Shown: positions 6,419-13,691 of the stretch, piece by piece
How the letters are laid out: each line of letters opens with the position of its first letter
Position numbering within the stretch: position 1 is the first letter of the stretch
Source: Nocardia amamiensis NBRC 102102
GTDB taxonomy: Bacteria > Actinomycetota > Actinomycetes > Mycobacteriales > Mycobacteriaceae
Assembly (NCBI RefSeq): GCF_001612745.1
Contig: NZ_BDBA01000047.1
Location: 1-38,882 of the forward strand
Direction: 5' to 3'
Length of the DNA: 38,882 nucleotides
The notes under the pieces: model-generated
The model's database searches: none
The model's input: the letters and a program-made list of their open reading frames with translations, nothing else
Told to the model about the DNA's origin: nothing
Translations under genes and position numbers: made by a program

Positions 6419-8269
6419 ATGGACGACAGCTCTCTGCTCTGGGACGACGGTGCACTCGTCACCATCGACCAGCGCGGACTGCCGCATGAGGTGCGCGAAC
6501 TGCGGCTGAGCACGGTCGACCAGGTCATCGACGCGATCACGACGCTGGCCGTCCGCGGCGCGCCCGCCATCGGCATCGCGGGGGCGTTCGGCGTGGTCAT
6601 CGCTACCGCCGCGCACACCGTCGCGGGCGTGGTCGACGAGGCCGCGGTGCAGGCCGAGGCGGATCGGATCGCGGCAGCGCGCCCCACCGCCGTCAACCTG
6701 GCCTGGGCGGTGCGGCGAGTCCGCGCGAAGGTGGCCGAGGGCGCGGACGCGGTGCTCGCCGAGACGCTGGACATGCTGGCCGAAGACGGGCGGGTCAACC
6801 GGGCGGCCGCCACCAACGCCGCCGACCTGGTGCAGGGCCTTTGTCCGGACCGGCCGCTGCGGGTCCTCACACACTGCAACACCGGCAGGCTCGCGACCAG
6901 CGCGTTCGGCACCGCCATCGGCACCCTTCGGGTGCTGTCCGAGCGCGGCGCGATCGAGCAGGTGCTGGTAGACGAGACCCGCCCGCTGTTGCAGGGCGCG
7001 CGCCTGACCGCCTGGGAACTGGCCGAAGCGGGCATCCCGCACCGGCTGACCATCGACTCCGCGGCGGCGTGGGCGATGGCGACCGGGCAGGTCGACTGCG
7101 TGCTGGTGGGCGCCGACCGGGTCACCGCCAACGGCGACGTCGCCAACAAGATCGGCACCTACGGCCTCGCGCTGGCCGCCCGGCACCACGGCATTCCCTT
7201 CGTCGTGGTCGCCCCCGAATCGACCCGCGACCCGGGCATGGCCACCGGCTGCGAGATCGTCGTGGAGGAACGCTCGGCCCATGAGGTCACCGGATTCGGC
7301 GGTGTGGCAACGGCTCCCGCGCAGACCGAGGTCTTCAACCCAGCGTTCGACGTGACGCCGGGTGAGCTGGTGACCGCGGTGGTCACCGAGAACGGCGTCG
7401 TCCACCGCAACGATCCTTCCCACGGTGCGGCGATCGCGGACAGTCCCCGCGAGCTCCAGCCCGATCCGTCCCACGGCGAGGCAATCCCCGGCACCCCCTC
7501 CGAGCTCCGGCCCGGTACATCCCACGGCGAGGCAATCGCCGACGTCCCCCATGAGCTCCGTTCCGATGTCCCGCACAGCACGGCTATCGCGGAGAGCCCC
7601 CGCGAACTCCGGCCCGATCCGTCCCACGGTGCGGCGATCGCGGACATCGCCCGCGAGCTCTACCGGCGCGGGTGGATGCCCGGTACGGCGGGCAATATCT
7701 CGGTGCGCACCGGCGCGACCGCCGTCGTCACCGGCAGTGGGCTGTCCAAAGGCGAACTCACCGAGCGCGACATGGTGACCGTGCGGGTGGCGGATTCCGC
7801 GCCGGTGTCCGGCAACGGGCGCAAACCGTCAGCGGAGACCACGATCCACACCGCTGTCTACCGGACCCGCTCCGCCCAGGCCGTGGTCCACATCCACCCG
7901 CCGTTCGCCACCGCGTTGGCCACCCGCTCGGCCGCGCCCGGCTCGCTGACCACTCTTCGGATCACCGACTACGAACTGATCAAAGGGCTCGGCGGCACCG
8001 ATCCGGCCGTCGCGGACATCCCGGCGTTCCCGAACTGGCCCGACGTGCCGCGCATCGGTGCCGACATCGAGCGCTACCTCCTCGACCACCCCGACGCTCT
8101 CCCGGTCCTGTTCATCGCCGGGCACGGGATCACCGCGTGGGGGGATAATCTCCCTCAGGCGCGCGATCGCGCCGAATGCCTGGAAGCGTTGTGCGAGCTG
8201 GTGTCCCGCACCGGCAGTCCGGCGGCGTTCGGCTCCCGCGACGACATTCTCGAGATTGGACTGACATGA
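6419..8269 (+). CDS. MtnA-MtnB fusion: methylthioribose-1-phosphate isomerase / methylthioribulose-1-phosphate dehydratase
   Basis: A 616-residue bifunctional methionine-salvage enzyme. Residues 1 to ~330 are MtnA: VRGAPAIGIAGAFG, catalytic Cys in LTHCNTGRLAT, and catalytic Asp in GADRVTANGDVANKIGTY. Residues ~400-616 are the class II aldolase-fold dehydratase MtnB: GTAGNISVR, GSGLSKGEL, Zn ligands in VVHIHPPFA, and the later histidine in AGHGITAWGD. These catalyse successive steps from methylthioribose-1-phosphate to diketomethylthiopentyl-1-phosphate. The two parts are joined by four 17-residue repeats resembling the first residues of the MtnB half. ATG at 6419 is preferred: GAAGG at 6405-6409 gives 9-base spacing, whereas it abuts the ATG at 6410. 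The stop overlaps the mtnD start (ATGA), so the proteins are translationally coupled. Confidence 0.93.
   Translation: MDDSSLLWDDGALVTIDQRGLPHEVRELRLSTVDQVIDAITTLAVRGAPAIGIAGAFGVVIATAAHTVAGVVDEAAVQAEADRIAAARPTAVNLAWAVRRVRAKVAEGADAVLAETLDMLAEDGRVNRAAATNAADLVQGLCPDRPLRVLTHCNTGRLATSAFGTAIGTLRVLSERGAIEQVLVDETRPLLQGARLTAWELAEAGIPHRLTIDSAAAWAMATGQVDCVLVGADRVTANGDVANKIGTYGLALAARHHGIPFVVVAPESTRDPGMATGCEIVVEERSAHEVTGFGGVATAPAQTEVFNPAFDVTPGELVTAVVTENGVVHRNDPSHGAAIADSPRELQPDPSHGEAIPGTPSELRPGTSHGEAIADVPHELRSDVPHSTAIAESPRELRPDPSHGAAIADIARELYRRGWMPGTAGNISVRTGATAVVTGSGLSKGELTERDMVTVRVADSAPVSGNGRKPSAETTIHTAVYRTRSAQAVVHIHPPFATALATRSAAPGSLTTLRITDYELIKGLGGTDPAVADIPAFPNWPDVPRIGADIERYLLDHPDALPVLFIAGHGITAWGDNLPQARDRAECLEALCELVSRTGSPAAFGSRDDILEIGLT
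7412..7666 (+). repeat. Five-copy 51-bp in-frame repeat in the MtnA-MtnB linker
   Basis: Five consecutive 17-codon units start at 7412, 7463, 7514, 7565 and 7616. The consensus is DPSHGxAIADxPRELRP. Four form the linker; the fifth (DPSHGAAIADIARELYR) runs straight into the MtnB fold. The copies have diverged at both DNA and protein level while keeping length and frame. The likely origin is repeated duplication of the 5' end of an ancestral mtnB after fusion (inference). Confidence 0.9.
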
Positions 8270-8841
8270 CCCTGCTGCAGGTGATGGCCGCCGACAACGC
8301 GGCCGACGTGCGTGTCCGCACCACCGACGACGAACAGATCGGCACCGAACTGGCCCGGCACGGCATCACGTTCGGCCGCTGGCCGGTGGTCGAGAACGCC
8401 ACGTCCGTGTCCTCCGACGACCTGCTCGCCCACTACACGAGCAACGTCGCCGAGCTCAACGAGTCCGGCCGCTACAAGCACATCGACATCGCCCGCATCC
8501 ACCCCGACGACAGCGACCCGAACTGGCCCGAGATCGCCAAGGGCGCGCGCGGCAAGTTCCTCGACGAGCACCGGCACGCCGAGGACGAGGTGCGCTTCTT
8601 CGCCGCCGGACGCGGCTGCTTCTACCTGCATCTGGGCCGCGAGGTCCTGGCCGTGGTCTGCGAAGGCGGCGACCTGCTGTCCGTGCCCGCGGGCACGCTG
8701 CACTGGTTCGACATGGGCGAGCGCCCGGATTTCATCGCCATCCGCTTCTTCGAGGAGGAAGACGGCTGGGTCGGCGACTTCACCGGCGACAAGATCAGCG
8801 CGGGCTTCCCCACCCTCGACGAGCTGCTGACCGCGCCGTGA
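8266..8841 (+). CDS. mtnD: Acireductone dioxygenase MtnD
   Basis: A 191-residue cupin of the acireductone dioxygenase family. The metal site is intact: EHRHAEDEVRFF carries His-x-His and Glu, and PAGTLHWFDMG carries the last His. It oxidises acireductone (1,2-dihydroxy-5-methylthiopentene-3-one) to 4-methylthio-2-oxobutanoate plus formate with Fe(II); with Ni(II) some members make CO instead. The family knowledge is established; the metal used here cannot be told from sequence. The ATG overlaps the MtnA-MtnB stop (ATGA), and the mtnC GTG overlaps this stop (GTGA). The gene order places the dioxygenase before the enolase-phosphatase that makes its substrate. Confidence 0.95.
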   Translation: MTLLQVMAADNAADVRVRTTDDEQIGTELARHGITFGRWPVVENATSVSSDDLLAHYTSNVAELNESGRYKHIDIARIHPDDSDPNWPEIAKGARGKFLDEHRHAEDEVRFFAAGRGCFYLHLGREVLAVVCEGGDLLSVPAGTLHWFDMGERPDFIAIRFFEEEDGWVGDFTGDKISAGFPTLDELLTAP

Positions 8842-9530
8842 CCGGCGCAATCGTCCTCGACATCGAAGGCACCACCAGCCCCACCGCCTCGGTCCGCGAA
8901 GACCTGTACGGCTACACCCGGCAACGGCTTCCGTCGTGGCTGGCCGAGAACAGTGCCACCACCGCCGCGCCCGTGCTGGCCGCGACCAGAGAGCTGGCCG
9001 GTCGCCCCGAGGCCGACCCCGCCGAGGTCGCCGCGATCCTGCGGGAATGGCTCGACTCGGACGTGAAGGCCGAACCGCTCAAGACCGCCCAGGGCCTCAT
9101 CTGCGCGGAAGGTTTCCGCAATGGAGCACTGCACGGCGAATTCTTTCCCGATGTGCCGCCCGCGCTCGCCGCGTGGCATGCCGCCGGCTTCGCGCTGTAC
9201 GTCTACTCGTCGGGATCGGTACGCAATCAACAGGATTGGTTCGCCTTCGCGCGCGACGGCAGCCTGTCCGGGTTGATCAGCGGGTACTTCGACCTGTCGA
9301 CAGCGGGCGGCAAGCGCGAATCCTCGTCGTACGAGAAGATCGCGGGCGCCATAGGCGTGCCGTCCCAGCGCATCCTGTTCCTGTCCGACCACCCGGACGA
9401 ACTCGACGCCGCCGTCGCCGCTGGCTGGCGCGCTGTCGGGCTGGCCCGCCCCGGGGAGCCCAATCCGCCACGGAAGCCGCATCATTGGGTCGACACGTTC
9501 GCCGACATCGATCCCGCTGACCAGCACTGA
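8838..9530 (+). CDS. mtnC: Enolase-phosphatase E1 MtnC
   Basis: A 230-residue HAD-superfamily enzyme. The nucleophile motif is LDIEGTTSP, the second motif YVYSSGS, and the acidic motif IV is in RILFLSDHPDELDAA. The sequence SAGG-type turn KRESSSYEKIA carries the conserved Lys. MtnC both enolises and dephosphorylates diketomethylthiopentyl-1-phosphate to acireductone, the substrate of MtnD. GTG at 8838 overlaps the mtnD stop (GTGA), so translation is coupled. The cluster therefore covers MTR-1-P to ketomethiobutyrate; MTA phosphorylase and the final transaminase must be elsewhere. A hairpin follows 66 bp downstream. Confidence 0.94.
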   Translation: MTGAIVLDIEGTTSPTASVREDLYGYTRQRLPSWLAENSATTAAPVLAATRELAGRPEADPAEVAAILREWLDSDVKAEPLKTAQGLICAEGFRNGALHGEFFPDVPPALAAWHAAGFALYVYSSGSVRNQQDWFAFARDGSLSGLISGYFDLSTAGGKRESSSYEKIAGAIGVPSQRILFLSDHPDELDAAVAAGWRAVGLARPGEPNPPRKPHHWVDTFADIDPADQH

Positions 9531-9596
9531 CAGCGGCGCGCATCCATCACCTCAGCGCCGCAACCACTTTCGCAACCTAGGTATGCCGATCTCAGT

Positions 9597-9623
9597 CGCG
9601 CAATGCGCCACGCGCATTGCGCG
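9597..9623 (+). terminator. Hairpin terminator candidate after the mtn operon
   Basis: A perfect 11-bp inverted repeat (CGCGCAATGCG / CGCATTGCGCG) with a 5-base loop lies 66 bp after the mtnC stop. There is no T-run after it. A regulatory hairpin or palindromic protein site is the alternative. It marks the point where the base composition drops into the accessory island. Confidence 0.55.
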
Positions 9624-9703
9624 GCCACCTCCGCGAGAAGCTTTCGGCCGATGACTCTGGGTCGACCTCTCAGTCGCATCTCCCGACCGGATGCCCATGA
9701 TCG

Positions 9704-9732
9704 TCAAATAGACAGCGGTGGTTACTATTTGA
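9704..9732 (+). promoter_or_regulatory. Inverted repeat overlapping a candidate -10, upstream of the P450
   Basis: TCAAATAG (9704-9711) and CTATTTGA (9725-9732) form a perfect 8-bp inverted repeat with a 13-base spacer. TACTAT at 9723-9728 looks like a -10 box and overlaps the right arm. The site is 70 bp upstream of the P450 start, so it fits a repressor-type operator. No regulator gene lies next to it. Confidence 0.4.
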
Positions 9733-9801
9733 TAGTCCCGACGGACAACTGCACGGCACTGCGCGATTCCGACAACGCACCCCAATGGTCTGGAGTTCCC
9801 T

Positions 9802-11055
9802 TTGAGCACGCCCGAGTTCTCGGCGGATGGCCCTTCTTGTCCGGTCGTCCACGGCTCGCCGATGGGTTCCGACGATTCGCGGGTGTCGCTGCATTCGCCC
9901 GAGTTCGCTGTCGATCCACACCGTACCTACCGTGAAATGCGAAGGCAGTACGGATCTTTGGTCCCGGTGGAGCTGGCGCCGGGCGTGCCGGCCACGTTGG
10001 TGATCGGCTATCACAACGCGCTGCGGATCCTCAACGATCCTGAGCACTTTCCGGCCGATCCCCGTACTTGGCAGAAGAACATCCCCGCCGACTGCCCGGT
10101 CCTTCCGATCATGGAGTGGCGCCCCACCGGGAGTAGAAACGCCGGGGTGGACTTGCTGCGCTACCGGCAGGCCATCACCGCGAGCATCGATCAGGTAAAT
10201 CTGTACGGTATCCAAGCCACCGTGCAGAAGATCGCCATCCCGCTGATCAACAGCTTCTGTCAGGCCGGTACGGCCGATCTGATCAGTCAGTACGCCTTCC
10301 CACTGACGTTCGAGGTCGTCAATGCCATGCTCGGCTGCCCGCCAGAGATAGGTCGTCGGGTCGCCGCCGGTATGGCCGCGATCTTCGAGGGCATCGAGGC
10401 CGAAAAGGGCAACATCATGCTCAGCGAGGCGATTCTGGAACTGGTGACCTTCAAACGGGGCGATCCTGGCAACGACGTCACCACGCTGCTACTACAGCAC
10501 CCAGCCGAACTCGACGAGCTGGAGATGGTCCACCAGGTGGTGAGCTTCTACGGTGCGGGGATCGAGGTGCAACTGAACCTGATCGTCAATACCCTGCTGC
10601 TGATCCTCACCGACAACCGGTTCGGCGCAACTGTCGTGGGCGGGAGCCTGTCCACCCGCGACGCCCTCGACGAGCTCTTGTTCAACGACCCGCCGCTGGC
10701 CAACATGTTGATCACCTACCCCAAGCAGCCGATCCTCATCGACGACGTCTGGCTGCCCGCGCACCAGCCGGTCGTCGTCAGCATGACCGCCTGCAACAAC
10801 GACCCCGCAATCCGGGCCAAGGATCAGACCGGTAATCGCTCGCATCTGGCATGGGGCCTCGGACCACACGCCTGCCCCGCCCGATCCCTGTCCTACCTGA
10901 TCGCTCAGGAGGCCATCGATCAACTTCTCGATGCGCTGCCCGAGATGCGGCTGGCCGTACCGGCCGGAGGACCGACCTGGCGGCCTGGCCCCTTCCATCG
11001 GGCCTTAGCGGCTCTACCGGTCACTTTTCCCCCTTCTCCGGTGAACGCGTTCTGA
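9802..11055 (+). CDS. Atypical cytochrome P450 lacking the ExxR arginine
   Basis: A 417-residue soluble bacterial P450. The heme-ligand loop is WGLGPHACPARS with Cys358. Two normally invariant features are altered. The K-helix ExxR reads ELLF (E291, Phe at 294). The I-helix acid-alcohol pair reads AGIEVQ, with Glu255 kept but Val256 in place of Thr. The downstream pattern (NDPAI; HLAWGLG) is otherwise normal. Streptomyces CYP157-type P450s also lack a standard ExxR, so such proteins can exist as folded hemoproteins (family knowledge). TTG at 9802 is the start, with GGAG 6 bases upstream. It stands alone with no ferredoxin partner and converges on the hemC relic. The redox role is uncertain; an oxygen-independent or non-monooxygenase function is possible. 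Confidence 0.85.
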   Translation: MSTPEFSADGPSCPVVHGSPMGSDDSRVSLHSPEFAVDPHRTYREMRRQYGSLVPVELAPGVPATLVIGYHNALRILNDPEHFPADPRTWQKNIPADCPVLPIMEWRPTGSRNAGVDLLRYRQAITASIDQVNLYGIQATVQKIAIPLINSFCQAGTADLISQYAFPLTFEVVNAMLGCPPEIGRRVAAGMAAIFEGIEAEKGNIMLSEAILELVTFKRGDPGNDVTTLLLQHPAELDELEMVHQVVSFYGAGIEVQLNLIVNTLLLILTDNRFGATVVGGSLSTRDALDELLFNDPPLANMLITYPKQPILIDDVWLPAHQPVVVSMTACNNDPAIRAKDQTGNRSHLAWGLGPHACPARSLSYLIAQEAIDQLLDALPEMRLAVPAGGPTWRPGPFHRALAALPVTFPPSPVNAF

Positions 11056-11099
11056 GAATCTACGGTGCTCGCGGCTTCCTCGATCCGGCTGTGCCGTCA

Positions 11100-11640
11100 G
11101 GATCTTCGCGCTCTGCGCGCAATCCCGCGGCTGCTCAAAGGCGTTAGGTAGCTCGTGCGGAATGGCGTCCATGATCGCGCGAGCACCCTGACGCAGCAGG
11201 TCAGCGCCGACAAAGAAGCCCAATGCCTCCGGCTCCTCTCCGACGCCCCAATGGTGGGAGTCCAGCCACTGCGAGCCGTCAGGTGTGAACACCCTGCCGC
11301 GCAACGACAGTCGGCCAGCGGGGTCGATGGAGGCGTATCCGGCGATCGGTGAGTTGCAATGCCCCTGCAACGCGTGAAGCAATGGCCCGTTCGGCCGTGG
11401 CTTGTCTTTGAGTGCTGGGATCGTCGAGCCGCGCTGCGTGGTCGAGTAGTTCGGTGTCGTCGGCGCGGCATTGCAGGGCAATGATGCCCGCCCCGATTGG
11501 GGGGCACATCGTTTCGAGGTCGAGTGTTTCGGTGATCCGACATCCCTGTCGCCGATCTGTGCAAGAAAGCGAAGTCGTGCTCGGGCCGTGGATGCCGCAA
11601 GGTCCGTTAGGGGGACCCACGGCGGCACAATGACGATCCG
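11100..11640 (-). pseudogene. Frameshifted C-terminal relic of a hydroxymethylbilane synthase (hemC-like)
   Basis: On the minus strand, three segments read as the last third of a HemC-type protein but in two different frames. First comes LAASTARARLRFLAQIGDR. The frame then shifts near 11541-11550 to ITETLDLETMCPPIGAG, IIALQCRADDTELLDH and LDDPSTQRQATAERA. It shifts back at 11381-11382 to LLHALQGHCNSPIAGYA and RLSLRGRVFTPDGSQWLD. Removing one A at 11381-11382 (plus strand) restores AERAMLHALQGHC. HemC normally polymerises porphobilinogen. The N-terminal two thirds, including the dipyrromethane active-site region, are missing: the relic stops where the NUDIX upstream region starts. The downstream frame continues to a stop at 11014, inside the P450 3' end, suggesting the original stop was lost. 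Two compensating sequencing errors would not explain the missing N-terminus. Confidence 0.75.
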
Positions 11641-11757
11641 TGCTGGTCGACACTGCGGGTGCCGGTACGGCCGGGTCGAAGCCAACGGAGGTCCGGTGGA
11701 GACAAGATCGTCGGTGCCGTATCGTCTCGGCCGACCGTGGAACGCGAGGAGATGCCG

Positions 11758-12222
11758 ATGGCCGATCGTCACCTGGTAGACGTTCATATCCTGCTCGTGC
11801 GCGACCGCGAGCTACTGCTCACTCAGCGCCGTGGGGATATGTTCGCAGGCCAGTGGCATCTACCATCGGGCAAGCTGGACGCGGGCGAGCCGATCACCGC
11901 TGCCGCCGTCCGTGAAGCTCATGAGGAAGTCGGCGTGCTCATCGACCCGACCGACCTCCGATTCGTCCACGCGGTACACGCCGCCGGTTCAGGCCCGGAG
12001 CCGCGACTGGGACTGTTCCTTCAGGCACGGCGATGGGTCGGGGAGCCCGTGAACCAAGAACCGGAGAAGTGCGCGGCTGTGCGGTGGTTCCCGATCGACC
12101 AACTGCCCGACGACTTGATCGAGTACCCCGCCGTCGGGATCAGGGCGTTCCTCGACGGCGGAGCGCAGTTCAGTGAGCACGGCTGGAATACATCGGCTGC
12201 GGTCGCCGGCGTCCGGAGCTAG
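11758..12222 (+). CDS. NUDIX hydrolase
   Basis: A 154-residue NUDIX protein. The box G-x5-E-x7-REUxEExGU is complete in GKLDAGEP...AVREAHEEVGV (residues ~38-60). Such enzymes hydrolyse nucleoside diphosphates linked to another group; the substrate is not predictable here. ATG at 11758 is chosen because GAGGAG at 11746-11751 gives 6-base spacing; an ATG at 11752 is too close. The gene converges on the radical SAM gene with the two stop codons interlocked in the single palindrome CTAG (12219-12222). Its neighbours (kinase, glycosylase, SLOG protein) also act on nucleotides or bases, which hints at a role in nucleotide sanitising or in making a modified nucleotide (inference). Confidence 0.9.
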   Translation: MADRHLVDVHILLVRDRELLLTQRRGDMFAGQWHLPSGKLDAGEPITAAAVREAHEEVGVLIDPTDLRFVHAVHAAGSGPEPRLGLFLQARRWVGEPVNQEPEKCAAVRWFPIDQLPDDLIEYPAVGIRAFLDGGAQFSEHGWNTSAAVAGVRS

Positions 12223-13691
12223 CCGTTGGTAGCGCGCTCGTGCTGGGTGTGCGCGAGGTCGATCAGTTTGGCACGGATGTAGCTGGTTGGCGCTTCGGCG
12301 AGCTGGAGGTTGACCGAGAAGTTGAACTCGTCGCGGGCCAGCATCGACTCGTCGACACCCCCGTCGGTCAGATCCACCGGTGAGTAGTTCAGGAGTTGTT
12401 CCGGCTGGTAGCGGCCGGTTGCCATCAGCCGATGCCATTCGGGTGTTCCAGGGTAGGGACGGAATTCGAACACCGAAGCGCGGAACTGGCCGGTCAGCGG
12501 TTCGGTGACCTCCCACAATTGGTGGATCAGCTGCTCGGTGGTGTCGATCTCTTTGCGGGTCTCGCCGGGAAATCCGAGGATGAAGTACCCTTTCACGCCG
12601 ATGCCGCGTTCGGCCAGACGGGTCACCACGCTGACCGCCATCTCGGGGGTGATGCGTTTGTCGATGTACTCGAGCATCCGGGCGCTGCCGGACTCGATGC
12701 CGAGCGCAACTTCACGTAACCCGTTGGACGCCAACGTTTCCAGTGTCGCATCAGCGGCTCGATGCAGCACGTTGATGCGGCCGGTGGCATCCCAGCACGC
12801 CCAGTCGCCCACGTGTTCAGTGGTGAACGCGCCCATCATCGTGTCGATCACACGGCGTGCTCCCAGGAACAGGTCGTCGACGAACCGGAACGCGGTCACC
12901 CCGTGTCGTTCCCGTAGCCGCTCCATTTCGTCGATGATGTTGTGCGGGTTGCGGGTTCGGATGGTGATGTCAGGATTGGCGCTGATCGCCGCTCCGCAGA
13001 AGGAGCAGTTGTATGGGCATCCCCGCGCGCCGACCATGTTCGCTTCCCATCGGGCCCGCTCGTAGTGGGGGTCCTGGCACAGGTAGGTTCGGTCGACGAA
13101 CGGCAATGTGTCGATGTCTGGTGCGAGGTGGTGGGATGCGCCAGGCATTCCGCCTGATACCGGTGACCGCATGATCGGGTCCAGCCACATCACCCCCGGT
13201 AAGCGGGATCGGTTGCCGTGATCGTCGAGGAGTTCGCAGACCCGGGTCTCTGCTTCGCCGATGACCAGCGCGGCACAGCGTGTCATGCGTGGATCGATGA
13301 GGATCTGGCTCGGCATCGCTTTCGCCTGATGCCCGCCGAGCATGACCTTGATTTCGGGATCGAGACCGGCGGCAATGCGGGCGCTGATCTCGTAGGTGGG
13401 TGCGAGCAAGTTGAATCCGGCCCACCGCGGCCGGGTGGTATTGATGAGATCGATCGTCTGGTCGATACCCAATCCGTGGGCTTCGGCATCGAGGACACCG
13501 ACGTTGAATCCCTGCTGTGCGGCGTAGGTGGCGATGTAGGCCATGCCCAGCACGGGAAGTGTGAAGTCGTTGACTCTGGGCCGCAGACTGTAGTCGCGCA
13601 GCGGCGCGTTGACGAACAGCGCGTCCAGCGGGTGGCTCGTGTCGGCTCCGGCGATCAGGTCACGACGGGACCGTTCTGGTGAGGTCGGCAT
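12219..13691 (-). CDS. Radical SAM protein with B12-binding-like N-terminal domain
   Basis: A 490-residue protein of the cobalamin-type radical SAM class. Residues ~20-180 form a Rossmann-like B12-binding-like domain (VLGMAYIATYAAQQGFNV, VMLGGHQAKAMP, GEAETRV). A DxHxxG cobalamin ligand motif is not evident, so B12 need not be bound. The radical SAM core has the cluster motif GCPYNCSFCG (Cys225, Cys229, Cys232), the usual VDDLFL and GIESGS strands, and GYFILGFPGET. Such enzymes do methylations or ring rearrangements on unreactive carbons. ATG at 13691 follows GGGGGAT. The 5' end overlaps the glycosylase-like gene by 32 bp, so both are one transcript with the kinase gene upstream. The substrate is unknown. 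Confidence 0.88.
   Translation of the reverse strand: MPTSPERSRRDLIAGADTSHPLDALFVNAPLRDYSLRPRVNDFTLPVLGMAYIATYAAQQGFNVGVLDAEAHGLGIDQTIDLINTTRPRWAGFNLLAPTYEISARIAAGLDPEIKVMLGGHQAKAMPSQILIDPRMTRCAALVIGEAETRVCELLDDHGNRSRLPGVMWLDPIMRSPVSGGMPGASHHLAPDIDTLPFVDRTYLCQDPHYERARWEANMVGARGCPYNCSFCGAAISANPDITIRTRNPHNIIDEMERLRERHGVTAFRFVDDLFLGARRVIDTMMGAFTTEHVGDWACWDATGRINVLHRAADATLETLASNGLREVALGIESGSARMLEYIDKRITPEMAVSVVTRLAERGIGVKGYFILGFPGETRKEIDTTEQLIHQLWEVTEPLTGQFRASVFEFRPYPGTPEWHRLMATGRYQPEQLLNYSPVDLTDGGVDESMLARDEFNFSVNLQLAEAPTSYIRAKLIDLAHTQHERATNG

Noticed and set aside
7412..7666. CRISPR-like periodic repeat
   Set aside because: The repeats are 51-bp in-frame, diverged and without spacers; they encode a protein linker.
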